DNA of 64,000 nt from Anodontia alba. Lineage: Eukaryota; Mollusca; Bivalvia; Lucinida; Lucinidae. The position numbers were made by a program, and so were the translations under genes. The number at the start of each line of letters is the position of its first letter. The first letter of the stretch is position 1. Of the stretch, positions 55,387-64,000 are shown one piece after another. The stretch covers positions 46,414,978 through 46,478,977 of the forward strand of contig OZ024826.1 in the NCBI GenBank assembly GCA_964016985.1, read 5' to 3'. The notes below the pieces were generated by a model. The model saw only the letters and a list, made by a program, of their open reading frames with translations. It searched no databases and had not been told where the DNA came from.

Positions 55387-56228
55387 GGAAGCTTGTATGG
55401 AAGTGGTTCAGTCTTTTGGCATGCCGTTGGTAAACTGTCCAAGTTTCGCATGCGTATAATACTGTTGGCAGCACCACCGATCTATATACTTTCAGCTTTT
55501 GTGTCAAGTCTGATTCCACTTAGGTCCCGAATACTTCCACTTAGCCGGCCAAATGCTGCAATAGCTTTGGCAATCCTAGCATTGGCCATCATCAATGTGC
55601 TCAACTCTAGACAATGTGCTTCCAAGCTAGGTGAACTTGTCTACCACTTGCAATCATGGACCTTTTATTGTGATGGTAGGCTCCTTGTAAGGCTTTCCAG
55701 GTGCTGGCTGATATGCTACCTCAATCTCATCGATGCTGATTGTGAGATCATACCTGTCACATGAATCGGATACTTGATCCACACCTTTTGGCATTTTGTC
55801 TTCAGTTTGCGCACCCTTTGTCATGTCATCAGCAAAGAAGAACTCACCCAGCACCTCTGTCTGCACCTTGGATTTAGCTTTCAACCGTCTTAGGTTGAAA
55901 AGTTTCTCATCAAAGCGATACCTAATAGGTATACCATTGTCACCATCCTGAAAAGCATCTGCAAGCATGGCAAAAACATCATGCTGAAAGTGTTGAAGCT
56001 AGTGTACACCCTTGCTTAACACGATTTGTCACAGGGAAGGGAGCAGAAAACTCGCCATCATTTTGGACCCTTGCACGCATACCATCGTTGAACTACCGCA
56101 CCATTGCTATGAATTTGGCAGGACAGCCAAACTTTGCCATAATTTTCCAAAGTCCCTCACGACTGACTGTGTCAAAGGCTTTGGTAAGGTCGACAAAGGT
56201 CAATGTAGAGGTCCACATTCTGTTCCTT

Positions 56229-56268
<40 letters not shown>

Positions 56269-56640
56269 AAGCTGTCGTGCTGTAAAGATCATGTCTATTG
56301 TTCCGCTGTCTTTCCTGAATCCACACTGGCTTTCTGGTAGAAGCCCTGACTGTTCAAGGTGTTCATTCAATCGATTTAGTAGGACCATAGCAAGGATCTT
56401 CCCAGCAATTGACAATAAAGAGATGCCTCGATGATTGTCAAAGACTTGAGGATTCCCTATCCTTTTGAATAGATGGATAATTGTTGCATCCTTGAATTCT
56501 TGAGGGATGGCTTATTTTCTCCACATAATGTGAAATAACTCTGTCAGTTTCTCTGCAACTGTAGGACCTCCTGCTTTGTAGCTCTCTGCAGGTAATGCAT
56601 CTGGTCCTGGAGCCTTGCCAGATGACGGAACGTCAATAAT
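55387..56640 (-). mobile_element. Non-LTR retrotransposon reverse-transcriptase relic
   Basis: On the minus strand the conserved blocks run in the right order: GKAPGPDALPAESYKAGG (56580-56630), SIAGKILAMVLLNRLNEHLE and SQCGFRKDSGTIDM (56310-56415), FVDLTKAFDTVSREGLW (near 56165-56215), the FADDM catalytic box after FNLRRLKAKSKVQ (55800-55900), AYQPAPGKPY, and a YACETWTVYQRHAKRLNHFH end (55400-55470). Frames shift several times and there are stops, so it is dead. A T38 run interrupts it. It looks like the RTE-style elements common in aquatic animals, but I am not sure of the clade. Confidence 0.85.
56230..56267 (+). repeat. Poly(T) run of 38 within the LINE relic
   Basis: It lies between the TARQLQ and FVDLTKAFD segments of the reverse transcriptase and replaces some eight or more expected codons. 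Confidence 0.95.
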
Positions 56641-56714
56641 ATAAAACCAATGAAGAAAAGTAAAAAAAAAAAAAAAAACATTTTCTACAAAAAAAAAGGG
56701 AGTAAGAGAAAAAT

Positions 56715-57419
56715 GTCCAGGGAGGGCCACAATCACAAACCGCAGCCCTTCCCAGACACCAAGAGGAAGAGGAAACAGACAAACCCAAACAAGCGCAAAT
56801 CGAACAAACATACGAAAAACACCGAGACTAGCTCTCTCTTCCCTAAGCGAGATAATCGCAATGCTAAAAGGACTATAAAACACGAGAACAAAATAACACA
56901 AGGCAAGACATAAAACAAATCGCCTCGTAGAATAAACCACAAAGTAACAAAGAGTAACACTAACACCGGGACCACAGCCTTAGAACGGTCAGTAGAATAA
57001 ACCACCGGGGGATTTAAAGCACTTTTACGGCGAGCCAATTTCACCCTGGGTCCCGATATAACTCTTAATACAGAAAAACATAAAAATTCGGTTCGCATAA
57101 AGGCTCCCAACTCAGTCAATGCATCAAAGCGAAAATATAAATATCAAATTCATCACTATGATAAACAAAGACGAATACTCATGGCTAATTCTACTGTGTG
57201 ACAGAGTAAATGAAAACCAATAGTTGAACCACGGTTGGCCAAGCCAAAGACAAATCGTCAAGCCCAAACCCACCGGTTAAAGTTTTACGAAGAGGCCGTC
57301 TGAGTCTGAGGCCCGAACCGCCGTCGTGCAATTAAAGAGTGAAGCATAGCCATCAACAATGATTGGGTTGATAATTAGGTGTGCAGTCTGCCGCATAATA
57401 TCCAGTCTATAACCGATTC
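56715..57419. repeat. Retroelement-end repeat, copy 2, and flanking sequence
   Basis: GGGCCACAATCACAAACCGC…, CACCAAGAGGAAGAGG, AACACGAGAACAAAATAACA and GGACCACAGCCTTAGAACGG TCAGTAG match 29480-29755. The sequence then continues into the relic at 57420-57960, so it probably is the 3' region of that element on the minus strand. Confidence 0.55.
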
Positions 57420-57960
57420 TTTTATAACGATTAATTAATTTTCTGATTTGCTCCGAAAAGTTAGGTTTCCCACAATTTTTCTAAATCTGTACACTAAGTC
57501 ACCGTAAAAGTCTGGCTCCGATATGCCTTGTTGCAGAAGTGTTTTCAGACTGACGTTATATTTTTCTACCAAGGCACTGTGTCTGCGATAAAATTTCGAA
57601 AACGCCCCACGAAGTTTAAAATAACGATAGCCCTGCCTAAGAAGTTTGGCAGTAAGGGCTTTATTAGGGCAGTTAAAGTCACTAAGATTTGAAGAAGCTC
57701 TGGCAAATCTGATATACTGAGATCAGCATACTCCATATGAGGTACGCCGAGGAGCATCGCCATCCAGAAAAGGGAAATTGACTATATCAAAATCAAAATC
57801 GCCCCGTTTATCACAAATGGTGGAAACTGTACCATTAGATATACATAGTTTCAAATCCAAAAAAGGTGCCTCGGTATCGGAAGAATTAGCTTTATTTAAA
57901 CTGGAGTTCAGTAGGGTATATGCGGTTCACCATTTAGTCAAAGTAAATAACTCTCATTAA
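57420..57960 (-). pseudogene. Retroelement C-terminal reading-frame relic
   Basis: On the minus strand, apart from one internal stop, a long frame reads NGTVSTICDKRGDFDFDIVN FPFLDGDAPRRTSYGVC (stop) SQYIRFARASSNLSDF, then LTAKLLRQGYRYFKLRGAFS KFYRRHSALVEKYN and ISEPDFYGDLVYRFRKI, ending at a stop near 57435. I know this type of segment from the C-terminal end of reverse-transcriptase-like proteins that are repeated widely in molluscs and corals. That assignment is from memory of the family and not checked. Confidence 0.6.
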
Positions 57961-58221
57961 AAATAAATCCTGCTTATAATTGCATAGGTCAGTGTAATGA
58001 CGAAAGCACAGTAAGTAAAATTTGACCGATAGTTTAAGTTGAGTGCAGTCGTACTAAACTATCACGTCTCGGACACATGCTATAATATCTAATCTAAAGG
58101 TTTTCGACCATACCCATGATGTTCTGATTATAGCTCTACTTTCTTAATGTTGACCTTCAAGCGAAAGAGTCCTTATCATATTTTAAGATTTTGCTCGTCA
58201 GCCCAGTCCATCAGGGTTCGC

Positions 58222-58335
58222 GGCATATGCCAGATAGCATTCTTTATAAATCTATAGCGGGCCGTTATCGGCCCGTCAGCTACCCTGACGGACCGATAAC
58301 GGTCCGCTATATATTTATGTAGAATGCTAACTGGG
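58222..58335. repeat. Family I palindrome
   Basis: TAGCATTCTTTATAAATCTA TAGCGGGCCGTTATCGGCCC, centre GTCAGCTACCCTGACGG, complementary right arm with four or five mismatches, ending TAGAATGCTAACTGGGA. Confidence 0.8.
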
Positions 58336-58461
58336 ATGTGAAATTTCTGGTAGCTCTGTTGCGGCCGATCCACATTTAATTTTAAGGAGAATCTGAGTTC
58401 GTTATTCTACTCTGATCTGATAGAGGTCCCACAAAATTCAGAGGGATCGTCCCGGCATGAT

Positions 58462-58570
58462 CCCAGCTAGCATTCTACGTAAATCTACATCGGGTCGTCA
58501 TCGGCCCGTCAGCTACCCTGACGGGCCGATGACGGCCCGATATAGATTTACGTAGAATGCTGACTGGGAT
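58462..58570. repeat. Family I palindrome, second copy 127 bp away
   Basis: CCCAGCTAGCATTCTACGTA AATCTACATCGGGTCGTCAT, the same centre, and a right arm ending TAGAATGCTGACTGGGA. The ends CCCAGCTAGCATTCTA/TAGAATGC.TG.CTGGGA pair. Confidence 0.8.
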
Positions 58571-58739
58571 ATATGAGCCAGCGAATAAAAAACCTACAAA
58601 ATGGCATGTGCGCACGGCGAGTACTCAGATCAGCGGATGCCCAGGCTGATCTGAGTCTTCGCTGGGCGCACATGCCATTTTGCAGGTTTGTTATGCGCTG
58701 CCTTAATTATACTGTTGTCTGGGACGTTAAAATAGTATT

Positions 58740-58885
58740 GAAGATGTCCAAGAATAGCCACAATCACTGAAGATAGCTTACCAATGACAGCACGAGGAAG
58801 AGCATACACACCAGTACAGTACACAAACCACGCGCGAGTAGCCACAAGATCACACAAAGAACAGACAACCCCAGGGCCTTTCTGA
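58740..58885. repeat. Retroelement-end repeat, copy 3 (short)
   Basis: CCACAATCACTGAAGATAGC, GCACGAGGAAGAGCATACAC, and a CCAGGGCCTTTCTGAAAAGG end. Confidence 0.45.
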
Positions 58886-59019
58886 AAAGGAGTCTACGCT
58901 AAAAGGAAAGAATTTGCTTCAAATACGTTCTTTTTAGAGTAGGTGCCTTTCAGAAGAATGGGCAAATTCTTTATGCCCACATCTTTAAAAAAAGTGGGAG
59001 GCATATTGCTTCTGGCTTG

Positions 59020-60180
59020 TTCGTTCGTTCGTTCGTCAAGCTTTCTTGTGCATAGCATAACTTTAGAACAATGTATGCTAATGTTTAGAAATTTCATATA
59101 TTGAAACCTCGTGAAAAAATAGGTAACCATTATTTTTTCTTATCCGAATTATCTCCTGTTTTAGAGTTATTTTCCTTTTAATAGAATAACATTGAAATCT
59201 CGTTAGCAAGATATTTGAGCTGGAGCCTTGATATTTTATATACAGAGCGGGGCTATGGAGGAGACCACCTGATTAAATTTTCAACCAATTAAATGAAATG
59301 TCGTTGGAGTTTTGGCCCTTTGCATTTTTAGGTTTTTAATCTTGATGCTTTCATGTGCATAGCATAACTTTAGAACCAAGTATGCTATATTATGAAATTA
59401 CATATATGGATTACTCATGAAAAAATAGGTGACCCGTATATTTTTCTTATCCGAATTATCTCTCATTTTAGAGTTATTTTCCTTTTAATAAAATAACATT
59501 GAAATCTCGTTAGCAATATATCTCAAAAAGTATTTAAGCTAGAGCCTTGATATTTGGTATACTGATTGGATCTGAGGAGGAGACCATCTGCTTAAGTTTT
59601 CAACCAAGTACATGATATTTTATTGGAGATATTGCTCTTTTCAATTTTAGGCTACTTAATCTTGTAGCTTACATGTGCATAGCATAAGTTTAGAACCATG
59701 TATGCTATACTTTGAAATTTCATACATGGATTCCTCATAAAAAAAAAATAGGTAACCCGTGTTTGTTTTTCTTATCCGAATTACCTCTTATTTTAGGAGT
59801 ATTTCTCTTTTAATAAATACTATTGAAATCTCGTTAGCAAGATCTCTCAAAAAGTATTTGAGCTAGAACTTTGATATTGGTACACTGCTTGGGACTCAGG
59901 TGGAGATCACCTGATTAATTTTTCAACCAATTTCATGAATTTTTTTATTTGCATTATGACCCTTTGCAATTTCCGGCCATTTAATGCTGTTGCTTTCTTG
60001 TGCAAATCATAATTTAAAACACATGTATGCTAATGTTTTAAAATTTCATATGTGAGTTCCTCATGAAAAAATAGGTGAGAAAGAAGTTGGAGGGGTCTAT
60101 TGTTTCTGGGCATGAGTATTGCCCCTTTATAAATTTGAGCGTTTCCCTTGTCAGCAAAATATCTCAAAAAACTGTTGGAG
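59020..60180 (+). repeat. Tandem repeat, period about 310-320 bp
   Basis: ATTGAAATCTCGTTAGCAA occurs at 59190, 59499 and 59822. Each unit continues with GAGCTAGAGCCTTGATATTT, GGAGACCACCTGATTAA-TTTTCAACCAA, a GTGCATAGCATAACTTTAGA block, CTCATGAAAAAATAGGTGA and TTTTTCTTATCCGAATTA. Two partial units lie at the ends. Confidence 0.85.
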
Positions 60181-60479
60181 CTAGAGCCTCATAACTTGAT
60201 GAATAAATTGATCGTAATAAGAAAACAAGAATTCCGCGGAAGGCGTCATCGCACCTGCTGGCGCAAAAGTCACAGGAGCCACAATCAGAATGTGGTTATT
60301 AAATAAGTTTATTTCATTCTTAGCAGTGCTTACTTGGAAAACTGGGTTGAAAAAAATGTAGACAAAGTGCCTAGTGGGGCACATATATTCCAGGCCAGTC
60401 CCATTCCCTCTAATGGCTATATCTTCAGCATTGACTTTTCGTATCATACAGCCCAATGATAATGGAACGTTGACGTAAA

Positions 60480-61530
60480 ATGTGTAAAAGTCACTGGAGC
60501 ATGTAATATAGGTCAAGGTCACGGGTCAAGGTACCTGCTCATTCAGTACATCAAGGAGAAGCACAATGCAAGGTATGGTGGTTGTAGGCCTTATAGTTGA
60601 GGAGTTATCAAACATCAACGTAAAATGTGTCAAATATAGGTCAAGGTCACTGGGTCAAGGTACCTGCCAAGCCAGTGCAATGAGGCGAAGCACTATGCAA
60701 GGTTGTAGCTCTTATATTTGAGGAGATACCGAACATCAATATAAAATGTGTCAAAGTCACTGGAATGCACAATATAGGTCAAGGTCACCAGGTCAAGGTA
60801 CCTGCCGAGTCAGTACATCGAGAAAAAGTGCTATATAAGGTTTGGTGGTTGAAGGCCTTACAGTTGAGGACATATGGAAGGGTGACCTAAAAGGTGTAAA
60901 GGTCAATGGAGCGTGAAATATAGGTCAAGGTCACCCAGTCAAGGTACCTGCAGAGTCTGTACATTGAGGAGAAGCACTATGCAAGGTTTGATGGTTGTAG
61001 GCCTTATAGTTGAGGAGATATTGAACGTTGACGTAAAATGTATAAAAGGCACTGGAGCGCAAAATATAGGTCAAGGTCATCGGGTCAAGATACCTGCCAA
61101 GTCAGTACATATAGGAGAAGCACTATGCAAGGTTTGGTGGCTAGAGGTCTTACACTTGAGGAGATCTGGAATGTTGACATAAATTATGTCAAAGTCACTG
61201 CAGCCAAAATATAGGTCAAGGTCACCAGGTCAAGGTATCTGCTAAGTCAGTACATTGAGGAGACGCACTTTGCAAGGTTTGATGGTTGTAGGCCTTATAG
61301 TTGAGGAGATATCGAACATCGACGCAAAATATGCCAAAGTCACTGGAGTGCAAAATATAGGTCAAGGTCACCGGGTCAAGGTACCTGCCAAGTCTGTACA
61401 TCTAGGAGAAGCACTATGCAAGGTTTGGTAGTTGTACACCTTATAGTTGAGAAGATCTGGAACGTCAACGTAAATTGTGTCAAAAGTCAATGGAGCGCAA
61501 AATATAGGTCAAGGTCACTGGGTCAACATA
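60480..61530 (+). repeat. 146-bp satellite with TCAAGGTCA motifs, eight copies
   Basis: ATAGGTCAAGGTCA occurs at 60508, 60636, 60774, 60920, 61066, 61211, 61357 and 61504. Spacing settles at 145-147. The unit continues with GGGTCAAGGTACCTGCCAAG TCAGTACAT-GAGGAGAAGC ACTATGCAAGGTTTGGTGGT and TGTAGGCCTTATAGTTGAGG. Frames through it are translations of the repeat. Confidence 0.9.
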
Positions 61531-62250
61531 TCTGCCAAGTCAGGAGGTCAGGGAGATGTGTCATGCAAGGTATGATGGTTGTTGTAGAATTGTACTTGAT
61601 TAGAATACTAACTTTGACGTAAATGTCGAACTTCGACATAACAGAACTGTTAAGAGACAGACAGACGGACGAACGGACAGACGAATGGAAAAGCGGGCAC
61701 CTATGTCGCAAAGTCAGGAGGTCAGGGAGATATTTCATACAAGGTTTGATGGTTGTTTAGTCTTGTAGTTGATTAGAATACTAACCTTGACATAAATGTC
61801 GAACTTCGACATAACAGAACTGTTAAGAGACGGACAGACGGACAGACGAACAGACAGACGAATGGAAAAGTTGGCACCTATGTCGCAAAGTCGGGAGGTC
61901 AGGGAGATGTTTCATGCAAGGTTTGATGGTTGTTTAGTCTTGTAATTGATTAAAATACTAACTTTGACATAAATGTCGAACTTCGACATAAATGTTGACA
62001 GACGGACGGACGAATGGACAGACATACGGATAAGCGGACGCCTATGTTGCAAAGTCAGGAGGTCAGGGAGATGTTTCATGCAAGGTTTGATGGTTGTTTA
62101 GTCTTGTAGTTGATTAAAATACTAACTTTGACATAAATGTTGAACGTCGACATAAATGTTGACAGACGGACGGACGGACTGACGGACGGACGGACGGACG
62201 AACGGACAGAAAATCGGACGCCTATATCGCACCCTTCTACAAGCAGGTGC
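61530..62250 (+). repeat. ~175-bp tandem repeat with GACGGACG tails, four copies
   Basis: AAGTC(A/G)GGAGGTCAGGGAGAT starts at 61536, 61711, 61889 and 62055. Each copy ends in an ACAGACGGACGAACGGACAG-type run and TATGTCGCAAAGTC. Confidence 0.9.
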
Positions 62251-62659
62251 GATAATGACCTGATTAACTTTTGAATTAATTCTGAAAAATATTTCGTGTC
62301 ATGGCCCTTTGTAGATTTGGCCATTTTTACCTTGTATCATCTCTACAGGCAAGCATATGGTTGTGGGCATAGTGTTTTACAAACACAATTTTTAGTTTCT
62401 TTTATAGTAGATCCCTTTTCAGAAGGGGCTTGACGTGCAAGAAAGCAAACGGAAAGTCACAAAACGTGTCTCGCTTGTAATAAAAGCGCTGCGAGCACTG
62501 CACCATACACCGCTACTGCGCTTACATCAAGCAAGTGCCATAACTCTGTCAAAAATAAAATGTGTTCTACATGTTATCTTATGTCCCTCTACATTTTTGC
62601 GAGGCTTCGAGAAAATCTCTAAAACCGTTTTCAAGTTATAGAAAGGTCACACACATATG

Positions 62660-63340
62660 ACTTGGATCACTATTAACAATGTTCAAATGCCGGTAACTTC
62701 AAAAGCAGGTGATTCAGAGTTACGGATCTTGTGTTTTGCAAATTGTATTATGGTGATAGGCATTTGCATAAAGTTTCAAGAAAAGATCTCGAACAGTTTT
62801 CAAGTTAAAAAGTGCTCACAGATATATTACAGAAATCACTACTTTCAAAGTTCAAATGCCATAACTCAAAAAGTAGGTTAACCAGAGTTACGGTTCTTGT
62901 GTTCTGCACCTCGTCTTATAATGTTTTACATTCGTGTGAAGTTTCATCAAAATATCTGGAAGGGGTTTCAACTTACAGAGCGGACACGAGTAACCAGAGT
63001 CACGTTATTTTTTTTTTCGGCACGTTGTCTTATGGTGTTTTACATTTGTGAGAAATTTCATAATAATATCTCGAACGGTCTTCAACTAACAGAGCGGACA
63101 CGAGTATATGGTAGAAATGGCTATGTTCAATGTTCAAAGGGCAACAACAAAAAAAGTAGGCAAACCAGAGTTATGGGTTATATGCTCCGCACGTCGTCTT
63201 ATAGTGCTTTACATTTGTGTGAAATTTCGTGAAAATAGCTCGGACGATATCAGCGTTATGGAGCGGACACGAATGATGGAAGCGCTGACGGACGAACGGG
63301 CGGACGGACGGACACTCAAAATTTCGAACGATGTAACATA
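62660..63340 (+). repeat. ~150-bp tandem repeat, four diverged copies
   Basis: ACCAGAGTTACGG(T/A)TCTTGTG TT-TGCA ... GTCTTAT-GTGTTTTACATT TGTG-GAA(A/G)TTTC and CAACTTACAGAGCGGACACG AG repeat near 62712, 62880, 62993 and 63165. The array ends in a GACGGACGAACGGGCGGACG run. Confidence 0.8.
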
Positions 63341-64000
63341 AAACCCTCGCCATTTATTTTTGTGACGGTGCGTAAAAATGAAAAAAAAAAAATACAAACT
63401 GTATCCATGTGCCCTTACAACTTCATTAAAAAGACTGGTTTCCATGCATGCAATAATGATTTGACACATCGTACATTCCAGTTAATATCTCCAGATATGT
63501 AATGTGCAGGTCTTATTTTCTCTGAAAACTGAAGAAAAAAAAAAACATATTTGAGGGTAGCATTAGCGGCAATATTGCAACAAGATAAATCTGGGCTGCG
63601 TTCAGTTAACCGAAACATTTGCGGTTACTTTCAAAACAACGCAAACTTTCCGTTCAGTTGCGATAGTTTTCGGCGAATGGTAGCGAGCGGTAGCGAACAT
63701 CCTCAAACTATTCTCAAGCTGTCTTTAACACAACAAAGATGGCGGCCTACACAAATAAAGTTTATGTATGCTTCTTTGTAAACAAAAATATGTGAATGTT
63801 TATATAGCGCTAAGATAATTTCTTTGTTTCTAAATGAAATTAATAACTATTGCTAGCGTTTATTCGATTTAACATCAAGTCTCGTCTACGATAAAAAACA
63901 TCAAGTCTCGTCTACGATAAAAAACAGGTAATCTCTAATTGGAGGTCACGTGCGACAGATTTACAATAGTCTTTCGGACGATGCAAAATAGATTTTGAAG

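Larger units (their letters stand above)
42788..64000. other. No supportable gene in this stretch
   Basis: Apart from the listed elements I found no reading frame with a recognisable domain and consistent splice sites. The 5' exons of the receptor should lie upstream of 42787 on the minus strand, but I could not identify them here. From 63345 to 64000 I see nothing beyond an AT-rich stretch and a short direct repeat (CATCAAGTCTCGTCTACGAT) at about 63872 and 63900. Confidence 0.5.

Noticed and set aside
56012..56285. Plus-strand frames ending in poly-Phe
   Set aside because: These are antisense shadows of the LINE reverse transcriptase and its T38 run.
60181..60522. Minus-strand 113-codon frame
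   Set aside because: It enters the 146-bp satellite, has no recognised domain, and is probably repeat-derived.
60508..61520. Regularly spaced repeats suggesting a CRISPR array
   Set aside because: The whole 146-bp unit repeats, with no unique spacers, and the genome is eukaryotic.

Overview
This is a eukaryotic, repeat-rich, AT-rich genomic window. It has long introns with GT/AG boundaries, tRNA-derived SINEs with target-site duplications, mariner elements, non-LTR retroelement relics and many small palindromic (MITE-like) repeats. An invertebrate is likely. A bivalve mollusc is my best guess, from the fibrinogen-related lectin-like gene, the Draper/MEGF10-like receptor with YxxL tail motifs, and the style of the satellites and hairpins. 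The species is inferred, not shown.

Three multi-exon genes can be supported by reading frames that stay open and in phase across predicted splice sites. (1) Minus strand, 9302 down to 400 and running off the left edge: the first four coding exons of an unrecognised acidic protein with repeated TDTF-type motifs. (2) Plus strand, 19827-28117: a complete four-exon gene for a secreted fibrinogen-related protein (339 residues). (3) Minus strand, 42787 down to 31943: the last six exons of a transmembrane receptor with a cysteine-rich EGF-like ectodomain, one transmembrane helix and a cytoplasmic tail with eight YxxL motifs. Its 5' exons were not found. Genes 2 and 3 converge tail to tail, 3.8 kb apart. 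Both families have immune or phagocytic members, but a functional link is only a suggestion.

Within gene 3 a roughly 0.6-kb segment carrying one tail exon has been tandemly triplicated. Two copies keep an intact exon and each encodes a loose ITAM-like pair (YEDL, nine residues, YEGL). The third copy is a truncated, out-of-frame dead exon. That dead unit was hit by one mariner, which was then hit by a second mariner.

The rest is mobile and repetitive DNA: at least nine copies of one ~280-bp palindromic MITE, seven of a ~210-bp CTGATC-core hairpin, about eleven of a CAGCAGACGAC-ended hairpin, pogo-like elements with TA target sites, five tRNA-type SINEs, a LINE reverse-transcriptase relic (55387-56640) and a second retroelement relic (57420-57960). 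There are several satellites. Two of these, at 30.5-31.4 kb and 60.5-61.5 kb, are dense in nuclear-receptor half-site sequences. From 42788 to the right end I find no gene I can support.
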